A stretch of 64,000 bases of DNA, from assembly GCA_965601485.1 (NCBI GenBank), contig OZ271846.1, forward strand, positions 1,922,001 through 1,986,000, given 5' to 3'. The position numbers were made by a program, and so were the translations under genes. Each line of letters starts with the position of its first letter. Positions within the stretch are counted from its first letter, which is position 1. This document shows, piece by piece, positions 52,201-60,090 of this stretch. The notes beneath the pieces are model-generated. The model ran no database searches. It saw only the letters and a list, made by a program, of their open reading frames with translations, and was not told the DNA's origin. Source of the DNA: Methylotenera_A aquatica. Its GTDB lineage: Bacteria > Pseudomonadota > Gammaproteobacteria > Burkholderiales > Methylophilaceae.

Positions 52201-54103
52201 TAAAGCCAACTCTGTAGCGCGTGTCAATTGTTTTAAAGGCGCGACTGGTTGAAGTTTTCATCATTTGCATGCGCGTACGGTAATAACTGTACCAGTTTGC
52301 AAAGTTAGTCATTTCCTCATCGTATGTGCATGTTGATGGATTAGCACAATCTGTTCTAGTAGAAGCTTTAGGATATTCAGTCACAGATGGCTCAATGTTA
52401 ACTCGCTCAAAAGTCGTTACCACCGGAGTGTCTCCAGAAAACTGTGCAATAGTCGTAGGAATTGAATAAGTTTTGCCAGGAACATCATCTGTTCCGCCCA
52501 CTAAATTTGAGCGACTATACGTTAAATTATTGCCACTATTCGGGTTAACCGTTAAATTGCCATTACTGGCAGAACCTGTGTTAACTGCTGTTATTGTTAT
52601 TGTTGTAGATGTACAGGTTGCGGTGCCAGATGTCCCAGCTCCGCAAGTTGCGGTGTAATCTGGAGCTGAAACTCGTGCATTGATACTATTTTTAACTTTT
52701 GTTGCAAGGTCTAACCGAGTGGTGATGGAGTCATATAGATTTAAAGACGTTACATTACCATTAGTTATAATAACTGAGCCGACACTGACGCTATTAACTG
52801 TTACCTGTTGCGTTGCGCCACTTGTTCTACCTGCGCGGGTAATTGTAAGGCTACCCGCTGCTTTGAAACCAGGCACTGTCGCAACTGTTGGCGATGGCGA
52901 TGAATAAGTCATCGCTATAGTCCCACTAAATGACCCTGTAGCCACTGGCTGAATGGTCACTTCGCTTTCGTTTCTTACCGCCACAAAATCTGGATCACCG
53001 CCTGTTGGTACAAAAGTATTAATTGCATTGACAATATTCTGGGCAAGAGTATTGCGCGCAGAAGCAGAAGTTGTATCCCTAATGGTTAAACTAGGGTTAG
53101 GTGTAACTGGAATAATCCTTTTACCATTAATGGTGATACCAGTAATACCCATATCAGGGGAGTCGGGGGGAAGGGAACAAGGAGGTAATTCTGCTCCTCC
53201 ACAACCCAATGTGTCTGGCAAAATTTTAATTTTACCTACTGTTGATTTAGAGATACCAGCCCATCTGGCGCGGGTGTAACCTGTTGTTTCAATATACTTA
53301 GCCTGGCAACCCGTACCATTGGCAGAAGTCACTGCTGCTGCAGAATTACACCAACGCACCTTAGCCGGAAATATATGGGTCACAGTTGGTACTTTTGATG
53401 TAATACAACTCGTCAAGTTTTTATCCGTACAGTACTCGCCCGCACTTACATTATAATAAAAAGGATAGCCGCGCATACTGTAAGCTTGGTTGAAAGATTG
53501 TGCTTGGGTGCCATTATTGTTTGGGTATATGTATTGACTGTTACTTCTGCAAACCAAAGGATTAAATAAATCTGCCGTTAACGCCGAACTTGTATTACAC
53601 CAAACCTTATCTAAATAACCTGCAGTTGTAGAGGTTGGCACTAAACTTGTATTACTGCTACTTTGCACACCATATGCATCAATTGGCACTGATGTCCATC
53701 CTGCCGTATTTGCAGAGGTTCTAGATGGTCTTTCTGAGCCATCCGCACTTAAGCCTGGTGAGTAGGTAATCTCTGGGTTGTAATAAATAGAATTAAAGTC
53801 TTTTGTCATGTACGGTGGGTCACCATACCCACAACTAGCGGTAAACGCTTCTGATGTGCCTATTGTTTTACATTTGTTCGAATCGTTCACAAAGTCTGGC
53901 ATGTAATCCCAACTCATACTGCCCGAGTTATCTAAGATATACATTAAGTTTGGTAAAACATCGCCAGTAGCCGCGCTTACCAAAGGTGCTGTACCTAAAT
54001 CTGTTAAAGCAGCTTGACTATGATTAATGGATAAAGCCCATAGAAATACACAAGTTACTTTTACTAACTTTTGCAATAAATGGGTTTGGGGTAGGGATGT
54101 CAT
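49286..54103 (-). CDS. pilY1: type IV pilus tip adhesin / assembly protein PilY1
   Basis: PilY1 is exported and sits at the pilus tip, priming assembly with the minor pilins. The 1605-residue protein has a signal peptide (about 1-31) and a von Willebrand A domain with the MIDAS start YILDNSGSMSW (Asp58, Ser60, Ser62). The vWA is interrupted by a large beta-rich, Thr/Ser/Asn-rich insertion (about 290-550) and resumes at RYRVGFITIAPR and LTTDGYW. The C-terminal PilY beta-propeller (about 1115-1565) shows IYTGANDGMLHAIDA, WAYVPTMVLDNMW and YIYAGDLLGNVWRFN. The calcium loop before the last motif (DAEVNNEAK, 1347-1355) lacks several usual acidic residues. AGGAG precedes the start. It is last in the pilE-fimT-pilVWX-pilY1 operon. 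Confidence 0.93.
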   Translation of the reverse strand: MTSLPQTHLLQKLVKVTCVFLWALSINHSQAALTDLGTAPLVSAATGDVLPNLMYILDNSGSMSWDYMPDFVNDSNKCKTIGTSEAFTASCGYGDPPYMTKDFNSIYYNPEITYSPGLSADGSERPSRTSANTAGWTSVPIDAYGVQSSSNTSLVPTSTTAGYLDKVWCNTSSALTADLFNPLVCRSNSQYIYPNNNGTQAQSFNQAYSMRGYPFYYNVSAGEYCTDKNLTSCITSKVPTVTHIFPAKVRWCNSAAAVTSANGTGCQAKYIETTGYTRARWAGISKSTVGKIKILPDTLGCGGAELPPCSLPPDSPDMGITGITINGKRIIPVTPNPSLTIRDTTSASARNTLAQNIVNAINTFVPTGGDPDFVAVRNESEVTIQPVATGSFSGTIAMTYSSPSPTVATVPGFKAAGSLTITRAGRTSGATQQVTVNSVSVGSVIITNGNVTSLNLYDSITTRLDLATKVKNSINARVSAPDYTATCGAGTSGTATCTSTTITITAVNTGSASNGNLTVNPNSGNNLTYSRSNLVGGTDDVPGKTYSIPTTIAQFSGDTPVVTTFERVNIEPSVTEYPKASTRTDCANPSTCTYDEEMTNFANWYSYYRTRMQMMKTSTSRAFKTIDTRYRVGFITIAPRNSSGVVDYLPIAQYDSAQKADWYDMLLATKPETGTPLRSALTRVGRIFAGKNPVPGFSADPVQFSCQQNFSILTTDGYWNTDSGSNVVNVAGTGSVGNMDGDITTAPRPFYEGGTPSLNSLADAAKYYYDTDLRSSTFGNCTGSVRPNGTRGDVCENNVFVTTTDNNLQQHMTTFTLGLGVDASLTYTSDYKSASEGDFYELKQGTRNWPVPVADSQTAVDDLWHAAVNGQGSYFSAKDPNQLADSLDEALSSISAKVGAGAAAATSTLNPVSGDNFTYVASYTSVKWTGNLEARTINTDTGKVSEDATWCVENVLADTCAAPSTVVTTSQGSSNTYQCVRPGATSANCSAPSLFDTATLECKTEISTACTGTMQAKVSESIVQEASDSRIIYMNVNGVLGSFSSNNLNTIGKAGNFSNAFLSANLSQWSTLSADQKLIVNSTTMVNFLRGNNGYEDRASNIDGTEDYRLYRFRETVLGDLVDSTPVYIGAPKANFADPGYGPDSAVGSFKRSQALRAGTIYTGANDGMLHAIDAITGNERWAYVPTMVLDNMWKLADKNYGNGVNHSYYVDGDIVVNDICSNNCTSPTSAVWKTILVAGLNGGGKGYFALDITVPNSPQLLWEFDSADDNDIGFSFGNPVITKKADGTWVVVFATGYNNVTGNNPGEGALYVLNALSGTIISKYDTNVGNAATPSGLAKINAFITDAEVNNEAKYIYAGDLLGNVWRFNINNANSSSNPFKIAVLKDPSGNPQPITVRPELAEVGGKPVLYLGTGRYLGTSDLNDNQQQSIYAISDDITLTATLDNPRISSQMVNQVLVNNASAGSRSVQQPANQVNFASGRGWYIDFPDTGERQSVPAQLVFGTLLLPTTVPSNTVCSPGGYGWLNFLDYKTGASVAGNIVASKTNAPIVGMNILYIKGKPVINVVTADNPTPQFPPQQPIFTGGSASGFTNHRVIWRELINE

Positions 54104-54141
54104 GTAAGACTCCTAAATAATTCGAGTAAATATTATTAAGA

Positions 54142-54762
54142 TTAATAAATAAAGGCTTGTAAGAAGCTCACCGTATTTTTGGGACCAGTCACTCGTACAG
54201 TTGCGCGATAAACTACTGCATCTGCACCACCTTTTTGTCCACCAAAAGCACCGCCACCGGCACCACCACCTTCGCTTTTTGCACCCATCGAATTGGCTGC
54301 CGAATTACCCGTTCCAACTAAGCAATTTTCCTGCGTAACGGGCCCAGCGGCTCTGCACATACGCTGCAGAATAATACGTGTCACATTTCCACTTCTGTCG
54401 TAAAGATCGTTATCAATAACGATGGCATTAGCCCAATTTGCTTCATCGTTTAGTGAAGCAGGCGTTTCAAAAAGTAAGCCATCCAGATTAGCAAAATAGC
54501 CACCATTAGAAGCTTCAAGTGCGGCATCTCCCGATTCATTAATAAATCGGTATGCACTAGCAATACCTGTTTCGGCAGACATAATCGCGGATTGTTTAAA
54601 TGCAAGGTTACCTGCTACCAGTACGCCACTGTCGACAGAACGAATCAGTGCAGCGGCGGCCAATGACATTGCCACTAGCGCAATCAGAGCAATAAACAAT
54701 ACCAAGCCATTTTGTGACTTTTTAGTTGGGCTATTTTTAATCATCAGAGTTTGGTTCAACAT
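54142..54762 (-). CDS. pilX: minor pilin PilX
   Basis: PilX is a GspK-like minor pilin of the tip complex. The 206-residue protein has the prepilin cleavage region SQNGLVLFIALIALVAMSLA (cut after Gly19). It lacks Glu at mature position 5, as is usual for PilX. SAETGIASAYRFIN follows. A Gly-rich stretch (about 160-180, GGGAGGGAFGGQKGG) interrupts the C-terminal beta domain shortly before TYRATVRV-like YRATVRVTGPKNTV. AAGGAAG is a clear Shine-Dalgarno before ATG 54762. It is 38 bp before pilY1 and 50 bp after pilW. Confidence 0.9.
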   Translation of the reverse strand: MLNQTLMIKNSPTKKSQNGLVLFIALIALVAMSLAAAALIRSVDSGVLVAGNLAFKQSAIMSAETGIASAYRFINESGDAALEASNGGYFANLDGLLFETPASLNDEANWANAIVIDNDLYDRSGNVTRIILQRMCRAAGPVTQENCLVGTGNSAANSMGAKSEGGGAGGGAFGGQKGGADAVVYRATVRVTGPKNTVSFLQAFIY

Positions 54763-54812
54763 TGATGACTTCCTTTCAAAACAATTAATTTAATTAAAGT
54801 TGAATGCATTTT

Positions 54813-56057
54813 TTACAATTGAGGACTGGCCGCCAACATATTCCTAAGTGGCACCGCAACCTCATAAACACGGTAGCGGTAATTTGTCCAATTTGCCCCT
54901 AACGTGCCAGACAAGTCTAAATTATTTCCAAAAACGCAAAGTCTTACGGGTTCCACAGCGGTCCCATCACACAATTGTGTAACGACTTCCTTTTCCAATA
55001 GATTGTTTCTTGCCACCACAGCAACACGCACCACTTTAATCCGATTACGATCATCTACTGAAATGGAAGCTGGCGCCCAAATACCTGTAGCATCTTGCCA
55101 ACTACTAACCAACTCGCTATTGGCAACATCTGCAACTCCATACTGCGCCTGCATACTCACTATTTCAGTTAAAACAGACTCTTGCTCACCGGTGGTAGGG
55201 TTAGTTCTTCTTAACTGATTACCAGCCACATCAAATGTCACAGCTCGTACTTGGCCCAAACAAGCCACTTTGTCGTTTTGAGCCATTCCGGCATTTGATA
55301 AAACAGTCATTCCATTGACAAGGCCATTAACGCCCGTTGCAGTAACTTTTGTTGCAAAACAAGATGTACTACCATTTCTAGTTACCAGCACAACGTCGTT
55401 ATTTCGGCAACCCATATTATTGTCTACACCGATATAATTGCTACCAATCAAAGTCGATATGTCTGTAGAGATGGCACCACTGTTACTATCGCCATAGTGC
55501 ACAAGAATACTGTCACTATTTGCGCCATCTGTAATAATGACAGGCGAAATAATATCCCTAGCAATGCTGGTCGCATTTGGTAAAGCAGAGATATTGTCTG
55601 TATCAAGACTTATGCTATCTGAAGGTGATGCACTATCGCATTTGAGTGCGGAATAATTAACTCCACCTGCAACCAAGGCTTTGTCAGCCGAAATTTTGGC
55701 ATTATAGGCTGGCAAAGCGGCGTCTTGTATTGCTTTGACTTCTGCTAAAGTTTTGCCCGTGTAATCTTGAAATTGAAACGTATTCGCCGCGTTGGCAAGG
55801 TTAATTGTCGGTAAAGTGCCGCTGGTTAGTGGTATTCCATAGCCTGCAAATTGAAGCTCTCGCTGAATCATGTACAAAGCAATATTGCCGTTTGTCTGAG
55901 CATCAGCAATTCCTGTCGTTGAACGTTTTCTACCTTCAAAGGCCGAAAATGTTTGCATCACTACAAGAGTTGCAATTAACCCTATTACTAATCCAACCAT
56001 TAATTCAACCAAACTAAAACCTTGTTGATTATTTGAATTTTGTAATTTTTTTTGCAT
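54813..56057 (-). CDS. pilW: minor pilin PilW
   Basis: PilW is a GspJ-like minor pilin. The 414-residue protein has the class III signal QQGFSLVELMVGLVIGLIA (cleavage after Gly13, Glu at mature +5). A long N-terminal helix follows with MIQRELQFAGYGIP, which is typical of PilW. The large beta-rich C-terminal domain contains SDSILVHYGDSN and ends RVYEVAVPLRNMLAA. The start is 2 bp downstream of the pilV stop on the minus strand, so translation is coupled. Confidence 0.92.
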   Translation of the reverse strand: MQKKLQNSNNQQGFSLVELMVGLVIGLIATLVVMQTFSAFEGRKRSTTGIADAQTNGNIALYMIQRELQFAGYGIPLTSGTLPTINLANAANTFQFQDYTGKTLAEVKAIQDAALPAYNAKISADKALVAGGVNYSALKCDSASPSDSISLDTDNISALPNATSIARDIISPVIITDGANSDSILVHYGDSNSGAISTDISTLIGSNYIGVDNNMGCRNNDVVLVTRNGSTSCFATKVTATGVNGLVNGMTVLSNAGMAQNDKVACLGQVRAVTFDVAGNQLRRTNPTTGEQESVLTEIVSMQAQYGVADVANSELVSSWQDATGIWAPASISVDDRNRIKVVRVAVVARNNLLEKEVVTQLCDGTAVEPVRLCVFGNNLDLSGTLGANWTNYRYRVYEVAVPLRNMLAASPQL

Positions 56058-56059
56058 AA

Positions 56060-56446
56060 CTATCTCGCTGTAAATATAGAAGTAACAGCTTCATAGCGAT
56101 GATCTGTTTCGCCTGGAACTTGCCAAGTCACTACAAATTGATAACGACCCTCAGAAAGTAACTTTGTTGTTAATTTGCCACTCGGCAAACTATATATGGG
56201 TATCTCATTATTGCCACCTAAAGCCAATGGGCTTGATAACATTTCACCTAACTGGCGTTGCACTGAATAGGCCGCTTCGGCTCTATATGTAGCATCCGCC
56301 GCGCTTTTCATCATGGCTCCTTGCAATCCCGTGATTGCCAAAATACCAAATGAAAAAATAAGAATAGCAATGAGAGCTTCCAGCAAGACTGCGCCTGCTT
56401 GGGTGTGCTTTGCAACTTTCATCATAATGAATTGGTTATTTGTCAT
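56060..56446 (-). CDS. pilV: minor pilin PilV
   Basis: PilV is a GspI-like minor pilin. The 128-residue protein has the cleavage motif TQAGAVLLEALIAILIFSFG, cut after Gly18 with Glu at mature +5. It continues GLQGAMMKSAADATYRAEAA, a common PilV pattern. The region before the motif has Met at 1, 8 and 9 and no good Shine-Dalgarno, so the start is uncertain by eight codons. It lies between fimT and pilW. Confidence 0.9.
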   Translation of the reverse strand: MTNNQFIMMKVAKHTQAGAVLLEALIAILIFSFGILAITGLQGAMMKSAADATYRAEAAYSVQRQLGEMLSSPLALGGNNEIPIYSLPSGKLTTKLLSEGRYQFVVTWQVPGETDHRYEAVTSIFTAR

Positions 56447-56473
56447 ATTTTAATCGCCAGACTTATTTGAATA

Positions 56474-57013
56474 TCAACATTTACGTGGGTCAGTACTAGG
56501 TGCACTAGGATCACACAGACGAACTGTGCCGCCTGCTCCCAAAGTAACATTTAAGTTGCGATCTGCCCCTGTAAAACTAACTCCAATTTGTGTCAATTGA
56601 GAAGGTGCCGTTGCAGACCTAACACCTAGATTATTAAAGACGGCGTCTGTCGCGCCCCCCGGCGAAACGGTAGTAATCGCGGTAGATGTATTTCCATCTT
56701 GATTACTACGTGATTCAATTACTGCGGGGCAATCATCTACTCCGTCGCCATTCAAATCGCCAACAACTGTTACACAACCTACTGTCCAAGCTGAATTAGC
56801 TCCTAATCTAAAACGAACCGGGGCATTTCGCATTAATGCTTCAGAGCGAGCTTTTTGTATACCATTTAATATGGATTCGCCTGCAGTACGCACTTTGGTG
56901 TTCTGAATCCAAGCCCTATAACTAGGAGCAGCCAAAGCAGCCGTAATGCCAATGATGGCAACTACAATCATTAGCTCTACTATCGAAAATCCGTTTTGTT
57001 TAAATCGAAACAT
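56474..57013 (-). CDS. fimT: GspH/FimT-family minor pilin
   Basis: FimT/GspH pseudopilins belong to the pilus tip; in some species FimT binds DNA for uptake. The 179-residue protein has the signal KQNGFSIVELMIVVAIIGI, cleaved after Gly8 with Glu at mature +5. The GspH core contains RTAGESILNGIQKARSEAL. The C-terminus carries paired Cys and an acidic NGDGVDDCP stretch. ATG 57013 follows the pilE stop by two bases and is preferred to TTG 57022, which lies inside pilE. It could equally be called fimU. Confidence 0.88.
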   Translation of the reverse strand: MFRFKQNGFSIVELMIVVAIIGITAALAAPSYRAWIQNTKVRTAGESILNGIQKARSEALMRNAPVRFRLGANSAWTVGCVTVVGDLNGDGVDDCPAVIESRSNQDGNTSTAITTVSPGGATDAVFNNLGVRSATAPSQLTQIGVSFTGADRNLNVTLGAGGTVRLCDPSAPSTDPRKC

Positions 57014-57015
57014 TT

Positions 57016-57426
57016 CTAACAACTACCAGAAGGTTTTAAAGACCAGCAAGCAGCGTTAAATGAGGAGCTTTTAACATTATCTTGATTGATGTTATAAGAG
57101 TAGGCCGCCATGTCGCCAGAACCTGTAGCCGTTAATGTATAAGATGTGGCAGTACCAGCAACGCTACAATTAAATGTAAAATAAGTTGTGCTTGTTCCAC
57201 TTGGCGCCGCGCAAGGTCCTCCCACATAAGTGCGGTTATCTTGAAAATACTGCTCCATTTTAATTCGCATATCCGCTAATGCACTTGTTGCTTCAGTAGC
57301 ACGCGCACGCCTTATGTATTCAGTATAGCTAGGAATTGCGATAGAAGCCAAAATACCAATAATGGCGACCACAATCATTAGTTCGATTAATGTAAAACCT
57401 TGCTGAATTCTTTTAAATCTAACCAT
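57016..57426 (-). CDS. pilE: type IV pilin PilE
   Basis: The 136-residue pilin has a short positively charged leader and the class III signal IQQGFTLIELMIVVAIIGIL, cleaved after Gly10 with Glu at mature +5. The N-terminal helix continues ASIAIPSYTEYIRRARATEA. The globular part has YFQDNRTYVGGPC and a C-terminal disulfide region ACWSLKPSGSC. A good AAGGAA Shine-Dalgarno precedes the ATG. It is the first gene of the minor-pilin operon. It may be a minor PilE-type pilin if the major pilin gene lies elsewhere. Confidence 0.92.
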   Translation of the reverse strand: MVRFKRIQQGFTLIELMIVVAIIGILASIAIPSYTEYIRRARATEATSALADMRIKMEQYFQDNRTYVGGPCAAPSGTSTTYFTFNCSVAGTATSYTLTATGSGDMAAYSYNINQDNVKSSSFNAACWSLKPSGSC

Positions 57427-57528
57427 TTTAAAATTCCTTTTTTGCTTGATTGAATCATGCCAAACTTAAATTGGCGAGGCTAGCACTATCCGATAATCGG
57501 CAAAATAGTCGTAATAAACGGCAACTAT

Positions 57529-57551
57529 TTAGTTTTTTCAACTAATTTTTT
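57529..57551 (+). repeat. terminator-like hairpin in the divergent pilE/lptM gap
   Basis: TTAGTT (57529-57534) and AACTAA (57540-57545) form a 6-bp stem with a 5-base loop, followed by a T run on the plus strand. No plus-strand gene lies upstream, so it is not an ordinary gene terminator. A nearby 11-bp palindrome CCGATAATCGG lies at 57490-57500. Confidence 0.35.
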
Positions 57552-57566
57552 CAAAAATATCCGTAA

Positions 57567-57595
57567 CTGTTAGATTAGCGCATTAATGGTAAAAT
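57567..57595 (+). promoter_or_regulatory. candidate lptM-lysA promoter
   Basis: An extended -10 TGGTAAAAT (hexamer 57590-57595) is preceded 17 bp earlier by CTGTTA (57567-57572). The lptM ATG follows 27 bp after the -10 box, with an AGGAA Shine-Dalgarno between. Confidence 0.45.
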
Positions 57596-57622
57596 AGTGT
57601 TTTAGATGATTTAGGAATAATC

Positions 57623-57811
57623 ATGTTGAAATTTAAATCGTTTTTCTTGATGACAATTTTAATAAGTGTCGGTTGTAGCGCATTGATTGCGTGCGGCACT
57701 AAAGGTCCTTTGTACATTCCTGAGCAACGCTACCCTCAAGAAACGACTAAGCCAGCAGTTGATAATAATCAAATAGATGCTGAGCAAGCTAAACCACCTT
57801 CGTCCAAATAA
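57623..57811 (+). CDS. lptM: LPS translocon maturation lipoprotein LptM (YifL family)
   Basis: A 62-residue lipoprotein. The signal ends in ALIAC with the family motif CGTKGPLYIPE directly after the lipidated Cys. LptM assists disulfide-linked maturation of the outer-membrane LptD/LptE complex in Escherichia coli; the role here is by homology. An AGGAA Shine-Dalgarno lies before ATG 57623. It is followed by lysA after 28 bp, and lptM next to the dap/lys genes is a conserved order. The Pro/Gln-rich tail is variable. Confidence 0.88.
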   Translation: MLKFKSFFLMTILISVGCSALIACGTKGPLYIPEQRYPQETTKPAVDNNQIDAEQAKPPSSK

Positions 57812-57839
57812 ACTCAAACGACTGATAAAGAATAATAAA

Positions 57840-59084
57840 GTGATCGAATTCAATCTAAAAAACGGCACTCTGCATGCCGAAAATATGGCCTTAGACCAAA
57901 TTGCTGCTGACTTTGATACGCCTTGTTATGTGTATTCCAAAGCGGCTTTGACACAGGCTTTTAAGGATTTTAGCGCAGGTTTAATTGGCACCAATCATCT
58001 AGTGTGTTTTGCTGTAAAAGCTAACCCTAATATTGCTATTTTGAATTTATTTGCAAAATTAGGTGCTGGCTTTGATATTGTTTCTGGCGGCGAATTAGCG
58101 CGAGTTTTAGCGGCAGGTTGCGACCCTCAAAAGATTGTTTTTTCTGGCGTAGGCAAAAGTGCAGATGAGATGCGTGCCGCATTAAATGCTGGGATTTTTT
58201 GTTTTAATGTAGAGTCTGCCAGCGAATTAAATCGGTTAAATAAAGTAGCAGGCGAAATGGGCAAAGTTGCGCCAGTTTCTTTGCGCGTTAATCCAAACGT
58301 AGATGCTAAAACGCATCCTTATATTTCGACTGGGCTAAAAAATAATAAATTTGGCGTTGCATTTGAAGATGCAATTGTGGTTTATGAGCAAGCTGCCGCT
58401 ATGCCTAACATCGCTGTGCATGGTGTTGATTGCCATATCGGTTCACAAATTACAGAGTTAGCGCCATTTATTGAAGCACTAGATTTAATTTTAGGCCTGG
58501 TAGATGCGCTTGCCGCCAAAAACATACCGATTTCACACATTGATGTAGGCGGTGGTATTGGAATTACTTATTCGGATGAAACGCCTCCAGAATTCACAGC
58601 TTACTCACAAGCGATTTTAGCTAAATTGGCGCATAAAAATGTCAAGGTTTTATTTGAGCCAGGTCGCGCTTTGGTAGGAAATGCTGGCGTATTGCTTACT
58701 AAGGTTGAATATTTAAAACATACTGAGAGTAAAAACTTCGCCATTGTGAATGCTGCGATGAATGATTTAATGCGCCCTGCTTTGTATGATGCCTATCACG
58801 ATATTGTAGCGGTGAGTCCACGCGCAGGTGAAATGAAGACTTATGAAATAGTTGGGCCTGTATGTGAAAGTGGCGATTTTTTAGGTCACGATCGTATGCT
58901 TAATTTAGCTGAAAGCGATTTATTAGCCATTAAATCTGCTGGTGCTTACGGCATGAGCATGGCTAGCAATTACAACACACGTGGCCGCGCGGCTGAGGTG
59001 ATGGTAGATGGTGATAAAACTCATTTGATTCGTCAACGCGAAAAAGTGACTGATTTATTTGAACTTGAGAAACTGCTCCCTTAA
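57840..59084 (+). CDS. lysA: diaminopimelate decarboxylase
   Basis: LysA decarboxylates meso-diaminopimelate to lysine using pyridoxal phosphate. The frame is open back into lptM (57777), but homology begins at VIEFNLKNGTLHAENM. The GTG at 57840 is therefore chosen, giving 414 residues, the usual size. The PLP lysine lies in CFAVKANPNIAILN. Other signatures are GFDIVSGGELARVLAAG, GVDCHIGSQITEL, HIDVGGGIGITY, FEPGRALVGNAG, GPVCESGDFLG and GAYGMSMASNYN. A strong bidirectional terminator follows. Confidence 0.95.
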   Translation: MIEFNLKNGTLHAENMALDQIAADFDTPCYVYSKAALTQAFKDFSAGLIGTNHLVCFAVKANPNIAILNLFAKLGAGFDIVSGGELARVLAAGCDPQKIVFSGVGKSADEMRAALNAGIFCFNVESASELNRLNKVAGEMGKVAPVSLRVNPNVDAKTHPYISTGLKNNKFGVAFEDAIVVYEQAAAMPNIAVHGVDCHIGSQITELAPFIEALDLILGLVDALAAKNIPISHIDVGGGIGITYSDETPPEFTAYSQAILAKLAHKNVKVLFEPGRALVGNAGVLLTKVEYLKHTESKNFAIVNAAMNDLMRPALYDAYHDIVAVSPRAGEMKTYEIVGPVCESGDFLGHDRMLNLAESDLLAIKSAGAYGMSMASNYNTRGRAAEVMVDGDKTHLIRQREKVTDLFELEKLLP

Positions 59085-59109
59085 TTTTATCTTTGATCAT
59101 TAAAGACTT

Positions 59110-59140
59110 AAAAAAGCGAGGCATTAAACCTCGCTTTTTT
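59110..59140. terminator. bidirectional terminator between lysA and purU
   Basis: A perfect 12-bp stem AAAAAAGCGAGG (59110-59121) and CCTCGCTTTTTT (59129-59140) with a 7-base loop lies between the convergent stops. Confidence 0.92.
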
Positions 59141-59153
59141 ATGCTAAAAATGA

Positions 59154-60026
59154 TTAATCAAAAATCACCGTTTTATTGGCATAAAGCAAAATACGGTTTT
59201 CGATATGCCAGCGAACAGCTTTAGAAAGTACAATGCGCTCTAAATCGCGGCCTTTTTGAATCAAATCTTCTACTTGGTCACGGTGCGAGATACGGTCGAT
59301 ATCCTGCTCGATAATCGGCCCTTCATCCAGCACCTCTGTCACATAGTGGCCTGTAGCGCCAATGAGTTTTACGCCGCGCTCAAACGCCCTATGATAAGGC
59401 CGCGCCCCGATAAATGCGGGTAAGAATGAATGATGGATATTAATAATTTTTTGCGGGTAACGCGCCACAAAATCGGGCGACAAAATCTGCATATAGCGCG
59501 CTAACACAATCAAATCAATCTTGTAATCAGCGAACAATTTAAACTGCGCGGCTTCAACCTCAGCCTTATTTGACTTAGTTATGGCGGTGTCTTTAGTCAC
59601 GGGCAGATAGTGAAAATCGATGCCGTAAAATTTAACCAAGGCTTCTGTATCACGATGATTACTGATGACTAGCGGAATTTCACAGGCTAGCTCGCCACTT
59701 TTATGGCGATGCAATAAATCGGCCAAACAATGATCGTATTGCGACACCATAATGGCCACGCGCGTTTTATGCACAGACATTTTTAGCTGCCATTGCATAC
59801 TAAATTTGGCAGCGATTGGCGCAAAAGCGGCACTAAAATCCTTCTCAGATAAATTAAAGTTCGCCACATCCCACTCAACACGCATTAAAAATAGATTATT
59901 TTCTCCATCTTGATGTTGGTCTGCGTGTAAAATATTAGCATTATGCTGATATAAGAAATCGGCAATCGCCGCCACGATGCCTTTAGTGTCTGGGCAGGTT
60001 ATGAGTAAAGTTGCTGTATTTTTCAT
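59154..60026 (-). CDS. purU: formyltetrahydrofolate deformylase
   Basis: PurU hydrolyses 10-formyl-THF to formate and THF, balancing one-carbon units. The 290-residue protein has an N-terminal ACT domain (ATLLITCPDTKGIVAAIADF). The formyltransferase domain contains PLVISNHRDTEALV, ARYMQILSPDFVARYP and the catalytic region KIINIHHSFLPAFIGARPYH. The terminal part is ATGHYVTEVLDEGPIIEQD. It is convergent with lysA across a terminator and divergent from ispH. Confidence 0.95.
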   Translation of the reverse strand: MKNTATLLITCPDTKGIVAAIADFLYQHNANILHADQHQDGENNLFLMRVEWDVANFNLSEKDFSAAFAPIAAKFSMQWQLKMSVHKTRVAIMVSQYDHCLADLLHRHKSGELACEIPLVISNHRDTEALVKFYGIDFHYLPVTKDTAITKSNKAEVEAAQFKLFADYKIDLIVLARYMQILSPDFVARYPQKIINIHHSFLPAFIGARPYHRAFERGVKLIGATGHYVTEVLDEGPIIEQDIDRISHRDQVEDLIQKGRDLERIVLSKAVRWHIENRILLYANKTVIFD

Positions 60027-60090
60027 AAATTTTACGGGCGTTTAAATAAAAACTGGTGTCATTATACCCAATTAACAAGGTGTTAACGAT

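Noticed and set aside
57427..57480. Sigma54 (-24/-12) promoter before pilE
   Set aside because: TTGGCATG is present on the minus strand, but the required GC is not at the right spacing (it is 4 bp too far), so the match fails.
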